Shown here piece by piece: positions 22,801-33,489 of a stretch of 64,000 nt of DNA (its first letter is position 1; each line of letters starts with the position of its first letter). The notes under the pieces are model-generated. The model worked only from the letters and a program-made list of their open reading frames with translations. It did not search any database and was not told the origin of the DNA. Location: contig OY743174.1 in assembly GCA_963555705.1 (NCBI GenBank), positions 55,760,234 through 55,824,233 on the forward strand. Reading direction: 5' to 3'. Made by a program: the position numbers and the translations under genes. This stretch comes from Ligustrum vulgare. Its lineage: Eukaryota > Streptophyta > Magnoliopsida > Lamiales > Oleaceae.

Positions 22801-23782
22801 TTTTATAATGAAGATAAGTTAGCACATTCATATATTTACTCGTGTGTAATTTATCCACTTGTAACTTTAATATAATTTTGTAATAATAACGAATAATAAT
22901 AATAATCATCTTTTCAAATTTATATCCCAGCACGAATAGCCAAAGCTGCCGACCATAGTATCACCAACATTACTTTGCAGTGTTCTCTGATTATGGGTGC
23001 AAACATAGTGATGATCACAAGTCACAACCCCCACATGACAGAGATTAGAATCCGCAATTCCAACACCCATAAGGAAAGTAATTAAATAATTAGTCAAAAT
23101 AAGTGATTAATTAAATTTCCAATTGAACCACGGGACACCTTGCTTAAGCAGCGACCATCCTGATGTCTAGCCAAAAAAGAGGAATGTCGTCAAAACCTGA
23201 TTTTGATAATATGTTTTGTATTGTTCAAATACATTTTAAAATACATGGTATTTAAAAATAGATCCTGTAAAGTTGTGTATTTGTATACTTAATCCTATTA
23301 TTATCGAAAATCATTCTTCATGTACAGGGCCTGAATGTCCAGGCCCAGCCCCAGTACAACTGGTATTTTCCTATCATCAATCCATCTTTCTGCCGCATTA
23401 AAGTGCAAAATAATTTGTTAATCAAAATTAAAAAAAAAAAAAAAAAAAGGTCATTCATAAGGGATTACGAATTGTGGAGGCAACCATTCATAATTTGTGC
23501 TTGCTTGCTGCTTACCCGTCATCCATTACCCAAGAGAATCAAGATTACAACTTTTTTAATAACCAAAAACCTCATAGAAATGATGACTGATTTTCCAAAT
23601 GGACTAAATCCTGTTTCGGCTTTTCCTCTTCAACCTCTTGGCTCTTTTCGTGTTTCCTCTTCAACCTCCTCACATGGACTTCAGCATTTTGTCAGAAGCC
23701 CATTTTATTTCAACTCGTTCAAGGTTGATCGGGTAAGAGAGTAAAAAACTGAAGAAAAAAAAAAAAAAGGTAGGAATCCAGT
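22801..23782. other. Spacer, no gene recognised
   Basis: Mixed-composition sequence with an A-run at about 23431-23448 and another at about 23756-23768. Short reading frames (for example 23403-23744 plus) look like no family I know. Confidence 0.35.
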
Positions 23783-24355
23783 TAGAGATGGCAATTTTCC
23801 CCTCGAGACAAGATCCCCGCAGGGACCCGCCCCAATGGGGCGGGAATGATAATAATTTTATCCCCGTTACAGGGATGGGAATGAGGTCCCCTGTCCATCT
23901 CCGTCCCGTTTATAATTTTAAATTATAAACTAGTAAAAATTTGAAAATTCAATATATTTTGAAAAATTATAACCTCTGTTTGACAAAAGTAAAAAAAACA
24001 AATTTTTAAACAACACAATTTCTCATATCATCTTTTAACTATACATATTTTCTCTCTCCACTTTTTAACCATATATCTTTGTAAAAAAACATGTTTTTAA
24101 ACACCAAAATTTTAACAAATAGAGGCATATATTTTTTAAACCAAGTTGGATGATTTCAACCTAAATTACTAACTTAAAGGCATTGGGATAATAAGTTATA
24201 GTTTTTTTTTTTTTAAAAAAAAAAGGTTGATCCAAAAAAATAATAATAACGAGGATTTAAACAGGGAATTTTTAATTCCAGACCCCGCCTCGCATGTAAC
24301 GGGGATGGGAATAGGGATGAGCTTCCCGACCCATACTCGTTCCATTGTCATCACT
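23783..24355. mobile_element. hAT-type MITE with TAGAGATGGCAA ends, containing a nested MITE
   Basis: Ends TAGAGATGGCAAT and ATTGTCATCACTA match the 15649-15932 MITE ends. Flanks AATCCAGT and CATCCAGC agree at six of eight positions, as expected for an old 8-bp duplication. The GC-rich subterminal parts contain GGGGATGGGAAT motifs in inverted orientation. A smaller inverted-repeat element, CCTCTGTTTGACAAAA to TTTTAACAAATAGAGG at about 23972-24126, lies inside. Confidence 0.7.
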
Positions 24356-24363
24356 ACATCCAG

Positions 24364-24612
24364 CTAGTTGTATGGTACTGTGGTGTACGTATAAGAGAGA
24401 CAGAGTTTTAGGAGGGGGTACTGAGGTGTGGTGTACGTATAAGAGAGAGAGATATCATAAGGATGAACGGAGTTATATTGGTCACATGAAAGGGGTATTC
24501 TTATCAGAAATGCATTTTAGTAGTGGCGTAAAAATAATGTGGTGTATCATTAAAAAATATGGTGGCAATATATTTCCCCTTTAGTTGCAATCTCAGTTTT
24601 TTTAGTCACATA
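24364..24612. other. Spacer with a 22-bp repeated word
   Basis: GTGGTGTACGTATAAGAGAG occurs twice (about 24373 and 24427). No gene was recognised. Confidence 0.4.
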
Positions 24613-24886
24613 CTCCATTTGTCTCACAAAGATAGACTCGTTTTCCTTTTTATTTGTCCAAAATTATATGCCAATTTTCTTACTGATCGAGGGTATATTA
24701 ATATCTTAATTTTCTAATTTACCATATTTAATATGCATTGTTTCAACTAATATGAACTATTTATTATTCAATGTGTGGGTATATTAGGTAAAATGTAAAT
24801 AAAATTATAATTTCAATATATATTAATTGTGTTTTCTTAATCTGTGTGAAAATAGAAACGAGTCCATATTTGTGGGACGATGGAAG
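24613..24886. mobile_element. Stowaway-type MITE
   Basis: Terminal inverted repeats CTCCATTTGTCTCACAAAG and CATATTTGTGGGACGATGGAAG are flanked by TA on each side. An AAACGAGTC / GACTCGTTT extension gives long arms. This is the usual CTCCxTCCGTCCCACAAAGA family of Tc1/mariner MITEs. Confidence 0.8.
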
Positions 24887-24930
24887 TATTATTTACTAGT
24901 TACAAATCACGAATTTATTGGTTACAATTA

Positions 24931-25285
24931 TTCTTAACCCCACCCCAACCTACGGCCACCACTACCACAACCACTACCACCACCACCCATACACCCTCCA
25001 CTAAAAACAACACCTCAACCACCGCTGCTTCTCAGTCTATACCCATCCATCCCAGCTACCACAACCATTTGCATATTGGCACCACCACCCGCACTGCCAC
25101 CAATCTGCACATTGACACCATCCCGACCAACCTAAACACAGATCCACCACCTGCACCACCATTATCTATACCACCACCCCCACTAACCTGCACATTGGTA
25201 CCACCATCACCAATTTACGCACGACACCACCACCTGTACAACGTATTGCCACTGCGTCCACAACCTGCACCACCAAAACTCACAT
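24931..25285. repeat. CCA/ACC-rich simple-sequence tract
   Basis: (CCACTA/CCACCA)n-like sequence creates a 135-codon Thr/Pro-rich open frame on the plus strand, which I treat as low-complexity rather than a gene. As at 10255, it follows TCACAAAT-type repeat sequence. Confidence 0.55.
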
Positions 25286-25292
25286 AGAATAA

Positions 25293-25814
25293 GTTATAGG
25301 TCGTCTTGAATTCATTTTCTAGTCTGATTTGTGGTGTTGTCTTTGTGGAGACAACTATTAATCGAGCCCCAAATCACACCAAACAAATCCGATTGGATAA
25401 ATGATTTCTTTGTTGAATGTTTGCTTGAATTTGAGAGTGATCATGTTATTACGTGTTACATGCATGGTGGTTGAGATTTGTGGTGTGAGCTTTGACACTT
25501 GGTGCGTTCTCACCCTTTAGATGGGTTAGATGTGTTCCTTTGTGTGATGGGTATACGGTAGGTGCATTACATGTTGAGAACTAGCTGGTAATGTTGAGAC
25601 TAAATGCCTGGCAATGTATTGGTGACATACTAGGGGATGTGTGGGTTTGACATTTAGATCACGAGCGGTGAGACTATTAAATGTCTTTGCTATACTCTAT
25701 TTGTGAGGATCTCGATTAGGTGGAGGACGCTCTTATCACCTCTAGTGAGGTGGAGACTCGATGTTAACCTTACCTTCTTTTAGAGAGAAGTAAGGTAGTG
25801 ATAGATGCATATCC
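25293..25814. other. Unassigned repeat flank
   Basis: The first ~118 bp (25293-25410) are about 80% identical to 40117-40236, including GAGACRACTATTAA and ATCCGATTGGATAAAYGATT. The rest is GT-rich non-coding sequence into which the split solo LTR inserted. It is probably part of another decayed element. Confidence 0.4.
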
Positions 25815-26165
25815 ATTATTGATAAGTGTGTTTTATACACTTATTTCTATCTTAAAAGTAGGATTTTTATTGTTTGTTCAAGAATATTTGCTATTTATTT
25901 TGGTTGTATTTGTTTATCTTTCAGAAATAACCCAAAGTCGAGAAAACAATGAACTTGAAGTCAAAATTGAGCAATTGGATGATAAATGTGTCAAAGTAAG
26001 CAAATCAAGAGTTGAAGAAGTTAATCAAATGGCCAATTTGAAGAAGAAATCAGAAATTCATGGGCTAAATTGCAACAATCGAAAGTTGGAGGACTTGCTA
26101 TGCAATTAAAAGACAGGGACTAACTTGTAACATTTAAAAGATAGAAATTGCGGTTTAGAATAGAA

Positions 26166-26279
26166 CCATGCGGTCGCACGGCGTTATAACCGTGCGGTCG
26201 CATGGATTAGAAAATCGACAACTGAAGATAACCTGCAGAGTCGTGCGGCCACAACATTTTGGACTATGCGGTCGCACGA
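26166..26279 (+). promoter_or_regulatory. GC palindrome cluster in split solo LTR
   Basis: Four CCGTGCGGTCGCACGG-type dyads start at 26166, 26190, 26241 (decayed) and 26264, with spacings of 24, 51 and 23 bp. The last ends 83 bp before TATAAATA, the same distance as in the 6641-8046 copy. Confidence 0.55.
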
Positions 26280-26881
26280 TTGTCCAACTGGGCTGCAGCT
26301 GAACTTTTTACGCAGAAATCAGCAATCTTTCTCCCCAAGTAACCTAATTCTCGTGAAACTCTATAAATACATGCCTTGGGGCACAAAATTAAGGGTTCCC
26401 AATTGTCTCAATCCATGCCAAAACGTTGTCGAAGTGCCGAGGGATCCATGACACGCCAAGAACACAATTGAAGACTGAAGATCAAGAGATGAATAGGGTG
26501 ACATCTATCCATTTTTCTTGTGATTTTTATTCAATTATGTATCTAGGCTAGGTTTTAAATGTTAGAATTGTGATGAAGCATTAAATTTCAGATTTTATGT
26601 GTTACTTTGACGTTTAATTTAATTAATTCATGTGTTTGAGCAATGGATGCGTGCTTTTATTATTATGCAATTACTTGATCACTAATTGTATGATTTTAGG
26701 TTATGTTTTCTTAAGTTCGAAAGATTAGGAATTCATTAGACTAGCTTCAATTGTCACAAAGTCCGATAGAGGATAGAAATATACCCCTATATTTTGTGTT
26801 ATCTACAATAGTATTTATAGTTCTCTAATACTCTCTTGCACATTCGTATTCAACATAGAAATATAGTTGGGTCGTGTGTAG

Positions 26882-28704
26882 TGACTCGATGTTAAATCTA
26901 CCCTCCAAGTATAAAGGGGTCAAATTATAGTCTAGCAATAATCCAGGGCCATTCTTCCTAGGGATTATATTGGTATTGTAATATTTGCTAAATTCGAAAC
27001 TTAAATTATGATTTCAATTGTTTTTAAATAAATAAAAAGATGATATAATTAAATTGCAATAAAAGGAAAATTTGAGTGGAGTTATTCTTTCGCTATCAAT
27101 TGGGCTTTTCAAATAAGATTAGTGTGAATTTTCTTGATATCGATACGATTTAAACACATTAGTAAGAAAATTAGTCAATTTATTTTACGACATTTTATCG
27201 AGCATGTTGTGTGCATATTCAATACATACCACATCAGCGACATTCATTCAAGTAAAATAATCTGAAAATCTAAAATAATTTGTAAACCCTTATCAATAAC
27301 AAGAATTCATCTATAAAAAATTAACATTCACCCATTGAGGCTAAGAATAACTCCCCTCAAATGTAACTTAGCCGAACATAATTGAATTAACCAAAATAAA
27401 ATTCAAACAAACGAATATCATTAATAGAAAACGAAATTCAAAATTGAAAATGAAAATTCAATAACTAAAAATTAAACCAATGTCAATAATCTGAAAACTC
27501 TATAACCAACATTATAACTCAAACTAAACTAATGTCAATAATCTAAAATTATAGAAATTCATATAGAACAATCAAAAATCGAAGTAAAATATGAATAAAA
27601 ACTGGAACCAATCACCCAAACCGAGAGCAGCTGCGTGAGGTGGACTGAGGGTGAGGCGCAGCTGGGTGGTTCAGTGTAAAGCGAAAAAGGGATTGCCGAG
27701 AGTGAGGCGCAGCTGGATGGCACCGATTGCTGAGGTTGAGGATTTCGGTGGAGACTGCTGGCTGGGAAGAGAGGTTTGAGGGCTGAGTTTTTGTGGCTGA
27801 AGTCGAAGGAGAGCAAGTAGCCAGCGCTGCCTCGTGCTGGTGTGGCCGGTGGTTGATGACAAGGCTGAGGGTAGATGCAACTGGTTGTTTTCGTGAGGTT
27901 ACGGTGGGGAATACCTGGTTGCGGGTTGCAGCTGGAAGTGTTGTAGAGAAAGAGATGAAGATGGCTGGTGAGTGGAGGATGAAGTCTGGCTGCTGAATGG
28001 TGAAAGAGAGAAGACAGAGCTGCGTGAGAGGTGAGAGAAAGGTTGTGGCTGGAAAACTGATTGAAGGAGGTTGCTGCGGATGTGTGGCTTGAAGGTGACT
28101 GTCGAGGTGGGGAATAGAGAGGTGGCGGCTGTGGGAGTTGAGAGGGAGGTTGGCTGCTGGTTGAGGGTTGAGAGAGAAGGGCGGCTGTAGGTTTATGGAA
28201 GAGAAGTGGTTGATGTGGACGAAGGAAAGAGACAAAGGTTACGTGAGGGAATGGAGGCTGCTGGTGGTTGCTTCTATGGATGAGCTGCTGGGTATTGGTT
28301 TTTTGTGGGTGCTAAAGGTTGAAGGAAGAGAAGTGTATGGGCCGAGAGGTGCTAAAGACGGGAGAATGCGTGAAGTAGGCAGACTGAGAGGGAAGAAAGT
28401 GAAGGAGAGGTTGGTTGCGTGTGTGTGTGGGGAGAGAAGACAGACCTAATGCGTTTTTGGGCTGGGTTTTTATCCATTTTGGGCTTTTTTAGGTCAATTA
28501 AATTAGGAATTTTTTAGTTGAAATTGTCGAAAATGTACCTGCAATTAAATAAATGAAATTATTAGCAAATAAAATCAATTTAGAGTTAAAGAAATAAAAT
28601 TGAATCTTTTATAAGTTTCACTCTAAATGACAAAATTTATATCCCAAAATTATATATTTTCATTTATTTATTTCTTTAAAATAAGTAAAATTGAACAATA
28701 ATCA
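26882..28704 (-). repeat. E2 3' LTR
   Basis: Left copy, 1,823 bp; it is the 3' LTR because the element is on the minus strand. Its central part is G-rich on the plus strand (27600-28450) and contains a 207-codon minus-strand open frame. Confidence 0.9.
27612..28235 (-). other. LTR-internal open frame (207 codons), 3' LTR copy
   Basis: A Ser/Pro/His/Gln-rich open frame lies in element-sense orientation inside the LTR; the copy in the other LTR (36534-37157) is also open with the same length. It has no recognised domain. The C-rich composition makes chance openness likely, so I do not call it a gene. A transcribed leader or LTR-encoded peptide is an alternative. Confidence 0.3.
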
Positions 28705-28716
28705 CACTCCCCAACT
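28705..28716 (-). promoter_or_regulatory. E2 polypurine tract
   Basis: On the minus strand AGTTGGGGAGTG directly precedes the LTR start TGATTATTG. Its position and purine content fit the plus-strand primer of an LTR element. Confidence 0.6.
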
Positions 28717-30390
28717 AGCTTTTTGCTAGTCTCTAGCAATTCAAGCGAATTAAAAAAAACATGACTAGCTTAAATAAAAACTTCAATTGTAAAGTCAAGA
28801 ATGAATTTAGATAGTCGAGCACGACAACTTCGCAAAATCAAGAGATCAAGCATTATATCCAAATTAATCCATAAAAACATTCCCAAAATTTTGTGTGTGT
28901 GTTTGTGTGTTTTAAGCCGATCCATCAAACCACTAACCCCAACACATACAGTGTCGAGTAATCGCTCAAGCAAAGCATAAACTCCATATTCTCACGGGTA
29001 TGTATATTTTGTTTTTGAACGGTTAGGGGATCACTCATGGAGTTTGAAAACTGATCGCTCAAGCATTCAAGAAAGGCCATATATATGTGGATGACAGCAA
29101 TGCAAATATTGACCTCATGAAAAGCTCACAACCATTGGGACTCAACCATTCTTACCACAAGCCAACTTAAGATCAAAATGTCAATATCAATGTCGCTGGA
29201 AAGGTAATGATGGTGTTCTCAAGAGAATTGATAAAGAGTGAGGGAAGAAGAGGTTTGCATATTTCAGTGATACTAGTAGAACAAGAAATTCCAATGGAAG
29301 TATAAGACGCAATGGTAGCATTTTTTATTTTTTTTTCGATAGGATAAGGAAATAGAAGAAGGGGGTAGAAATTGAGGACTTTCAAAATATAAGCAAGGAT
29401 AATAATTTTCACTTTTAATCACACTTCAAGTTTGCTTTCTTCTTCACATCATTTACTTTCTTTTCAATATGTCTCCCTTTTCTTTCTCTTTTTTTTTGGG
29501 AAATCCTCTCAAATAATTCTTCAACATTCTCCTCTAGTCTCAATGACTGTCAAATACTTTCTAACTCCACTTTTCTTTCTTTTTCATGCACTGAACATTT
29601 TTTTTCTTCAAATATGGAGCAAAAATAATCATCATCACTTATACTTGAAAGTAAAAACAAGGTTATGTATTTATGAAAGCAATGTCTGGATGTAATGTCA
29701 TCTTTAATGTGAAATAGATGAAAGGGATTTGTGGCAATGAAGGAATTCTGTGGATATGAAGGGATTTGTGATTGGAAGAGAAGATGATACGGTTAGCTTC
29801 AAAGGATCAATTTTTTTTTTTATTTGACATTGACCTTCATCGTTTCTTAAGTATAAACCACCAACAATCCACAATCCGTGTAATGATGCCCAATGGAAGT
29901 AGCAATATCAAACAAGGGCAATATAAGAAAACTACCAATCACTCAACTCTCATGATGGACAAATAAAATTACTTAAACTTGAGAAAACTCTAGTTGTATG
30001 TGTTGACTATCCATCTTACCAAAAGGCTTAAATTCGTGCATAAAATTTTTTTAGGAGGGATGTCTTTACAGAATAAAAAAGATATAATTCAAGACTCAAG
30101 ATGTACTCAATTTTAATGCTCAACTATCACAGAAGAATTAATGCAAAACAAGTACATTTGAGTCACTCTCCCCCAACTAAAATCAGGCATTGTCCTCAAT
30201 GACTCAAAGAGAAGAAAAATGAAAGTGATTAATAGCCAAAGGAGAAGAGTGTACCTGAGAGGATGCCTATATGTACATGAGCAACTATTCGAGAATGAAA
30301 AACTAAAAAAAAAATGAAGAAAAGAATAAAATCTGCAAAAAAAAAGAAAAGAAAATATACACATAATAATAAAAGTTAGTTCCAAGAGAA
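28717..30390 (-). other. E2 3' non-coding region
   Basis: 1.7 kb between the integrase stop and the polypurine tract. Many Athila elements carry an envelope-like ORF here, but I see only short T-rich hydrophobic frames without an ATG of note (for example 30113-30385). The region contains CTCCCCCAACTAAAATCAGG at about 30168, of the kind often seen downstream of pol in these elements. Confidence 0.45.
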
Positions 30391-31533
30391 TCAGCTGTTG
30401 AAATCAGGGTCCAGCATAGGTAGTTCATTAACTTCAGCAGAAAAATTATCCAAAAATGGTTTCAGACGTTGTCCATTAACTTTAAAAACAGTGCCAGTTT
30501 TTAGATCCAAAATTTCAACCGCTCCATAAGGATAAACAGTTTGCACAATGTAAGGACCAATCCATTTAGTTCTCAGCTTACCAGGAAACAGATGAAGCTT
30601 AGAGTCATATAGCAATACTTTTTGAGAAGGAAAAAATGATTTTCTAAAAATTTTCTTATCGTGAAAAACTTTCATTTTCTCTTTTGAAATTTTTGCATTC
30701 TCATATGCTTCCAAACGCAATTCATCTAACTCATTCAATTTCAGTTTCCTAAATTCACCAGCGTGATCTAAATCAAAGTTGAGTGTTTTAATTGCCCAAT
30801 AAGCTTTATGTTCAATTTCAACCGGAAAGTGACAAGGTTTACCAAATACAATTCTATAAGGAGACATTCCAAGAATAGTTTTAAAGACAGTCCTATAGGC
30901 CCATAAAGCATCATCCAATTTTATAGCCCAGTCTTTTCTATTTGGATTCACTGTTTTTGTCAAAATGCCTTTAATTTCCCGGTTGGCTAATTCAGTTTGA
31001 CCATTAGTTTGAGGGTGATAGGGAGTGGAAACTTTATGCCTAATGTCATATTTCTTTAACAAAGTTTCGAAAGGTTTATTGCAAAAATGTGTTCCTCCAT
31101 CGCTAATTATGGCCTTAGGCATACCAAACCTAGAAAAAATATGTTCTTTCAAAAATTTTAGCACAACTTTATGGTCATTTGTCCTACATGGAATAGCCTC
31201 TACCCATTTTGACACATAATCAACAGCAACCAATATATATAAATATCAAAAAGAAGGGGGAAAAGGACCCATAAAATCTAATCCCCAACAATAAAAAATT
31301 TCAAGAACAAGGATTGGAGCTAATGGCATCATATTCCTATGGCTGAGACTACCAAGTTTCTGACATGCTTTACAATTTTTACAAAAGGTATGAGCATCCT
31401 TAAATAAACTAGGCCAATAAAAACCACATTGAAGTACCTTAGCAGCTGTTTTCTGCGAAGAGAAATGGCCTCCGCAAGCATGAGAATGACAGAAAGTAAG
31501 AACTTTTTGTACCTCATCATGAGGAACACATCT
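30391..31533 (-). pseudogene. E2 integrase, two pieces split by a stop
   Basis: After a TGA at about 31535 the frame gives the HHCC zinc-binding region (CHSHACGGH and FCKNCKACQK), then LDFMGPFPPSF with the first catalytic Asp, then a TGA near 31237. The ORF 31233-30391 resumes [10 protein letters not shown], with the second Asp in SDGGTHF and the Glu in [12 protein letters not shown], followed by a C-terminal domain ([19 protein letters not shown]). No chromodomain is present, in keeping with Athila/Tat. It joins cDNA to the host genome; this copy cannot be translated whole. Confidence 0.8.
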
Positions 31534-32889
31534 TCAGATAATTTGATCAGCACAATATTTGAATAAGTATGGATCATCATAGAAGAAGTTCCTTGCAATA
31601 GCTTTCATCATCATTTTGTCTTGGACACTCCAATTTGAGGGCATATGACCTGTAACCAGATAATTAACCAAGTCAGCAAACCATGGAATAGTATTTAAGC
31701 TAAATAACTGTTCATCAAGAAATGAATCATTTAAAGGGTGAGAAACTTTTGAATTTTCAGAATTTAATCTAGATAACTGATCAGCGACAACATTTTCCAC
31801 CCCTTTTTTATCCTTAATTGTGATGTCAAATTCCTGCAATAACAAAATTCATCGAATAAGTCTAGGTTTAGCATCTTTCTTTGTGAACAAATATTTAAGA
31901 GCAGAGTGATCAGTAAAGATGGTAACAGGAGTCCCAATAAGATAAGTTCTAAATTTTTCCAATGCAAAAACTATAGCTAGCAGCTCTTTTTCAGTAGTTG
32001 TGTAATTCAATTGAGCTTGATTCAAAGTTCTGCTAGCATAGTAGATTACATAAGGTTCCTTACCTTTCCTCTGGTCAAGCACTGCTCCTACAGCTATATC
32101 ACTTGCATCACACATTAATTCAAAAGGTAGAAACCAATCAGGTGATCTAACTATGGGTGCAGTGGTGAGTGCCTTTTTTAAATGTTCAAAAGCTGCAGTG
32201 CATTCATTAGTCCAAAAAAATTTTGTATCATGCATCAAAAGTGTAGTTAAAGGTTTTTCTATGACACTAAAATCTTTTATGAACCTCCTATAAAAACCTG
32301 CATGACCTAAAAATGATCGAACATCTTTTACAGTTGAAGGACTAGGCAACTTAGAAATTGAATCTACTTTTGCCTTATCTACTTCCATGCCTTTTGCAGA
32401 AATTATATGACCTAAAACAATTCCTCTTGTTACCATGAAATGACATTTCTCCCAATTAAGGAGAAGTTACTTATCCTCACACCTGCATAAAACAGCTTTC
32501 AAATTTGTTAGGCAATCATCAAATGAATTACCATACACAGAGAAATCATCCATAAATACTTCCAAAAAGTTTTCTATCATGTCACTGAATATGCTAAGCA
32601 TGCATCTTTGAAAGGTTGCTGGGGCATTACAAAGACCAAAAGACATTCTTTTAAAAGCAAACGTCCCAAAAGGGCAAGTAAAAGTAGTTTTTTCTTGGTC
32701 TTCTAATGCTATTTCAATTTGATGATAGCCTGAAAAACCATCCAAAAAACAATAGAATGAATGTGCAGCAACTCTTTCAAGCACTTGATCTAAAAATGGT
32801 AAAGGAAAGTGGTCTTTTCTGGTCATGGAATTCAATTTCCTATAATCTATGCACATTTTACAACTAGTGGGTACCCTTTTAGTTATCAT
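31534..32889 (-). pseudogene. E2 reverse transcriptase / RNase H, split by stops
   Basis: The ORF 32889-32467 holds the RT fingers and palm (MCIDYRKLN, FLDGFSGYHQI and the catalytic FMDD in EVFMDDFSVYG). A TAA near 32465 is followed by the ORF 32436-31849 with the thumb and RNase H start (FLGHAGFYRRFI, ELMCDASDIAVGAVL, FTDHSALKYL). A TGA at about 31847 (Trp position) separates ADQLSRLNSE in 31845-31534. The frame is constant throughout, so these are nonsense mutations, not frameshifts. It copies element RNA into DNA. Confidence 0.85.
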
Positions 32890-32895
32890 TTTTCC

Positions 32896-33489
32896 CTATT
32901 CATTTTCAACAACAGTAACCCCAGTTTTCTTAGGTACTACTTGAGTAGGACTTACCCACTTGCTGTCTGCAATAGGATAAATAATACCTACATCAAGTAA
33001 TTTTAAAACTTCATTTTTAACAACCTCTTTCATGTTAGGGTTTAGCCTTCTTTGAGATTCCTTTGAAGGATTAGCATTTTCTTCTAGAAAAATTCTATGA
33101 GAGCACACTAAAGGACTAATTCCCTTAATATCAGCTATAGTCCAACCTATTGCAGATCTATGATCATTCAACACTTTCAACAACATATTTTCCTGATCAC
33201 ACGTAAGAGTAGAAGAGATTACCACAGGGTATGATTCATTAGGTCCCAAGAATGCATACTTTAGTTCAGATGGTAGAGGTTTAAGCTCTAGAGTTGGCAT
33301 CTTCTCTGCTGATGTTTGCATGGGTGTCTAGCTGACATTCAGAGGCTCAATGTTTGGCTGCCAAGCTCTTACAGCTGCTGTTGTTACACTTTTCGAAGAG
33401 TCTTGAATGATGTCCAATTCGAGATTCTGCTCAAGGTGCTCATTAGGATCTTCTAACTCAATTAGCAGCTCTTCCAGCATATTGACTTC
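32896..33489 (-). pseudogene. E2 protease-RT linker and RT N-terminus
   Basis: The ORF 33321-32896 contains LKPLPSELKYAFLGPNESYP, a typical connection between protease and RT in Athila/Tat polyproteins, and KEVVKNEVLKLLDVGIIYPI. A stop at about 33330 separates it from the preceding acidic LIELEDPNE stretch and another at about 32893 from the RT core. Confidence 0.8.

Noticed and set aside
24880..25287. 135-codon Thr/Pro-rich open frame
   Set aside because: Produced by CCA-type simple sequence, no recognised domain and it runs over a MITE boundary.
27793..28449. Plus-strand ORFs in the E2 LTR
   Set aside because: Antisense to the element and repeated identically in the other LTR; G-rich composition explains openness.
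29432..29966. Plus-strand ORFs in the E2 3' region
   Set aside because: Antisense, low-complexity, no domain.
30113..30385. Hydrophobic frame that could be an Athila envelope-like protein
   Set aside because: T-rich low complexity, no good ATG, no signal or envelope pattern.
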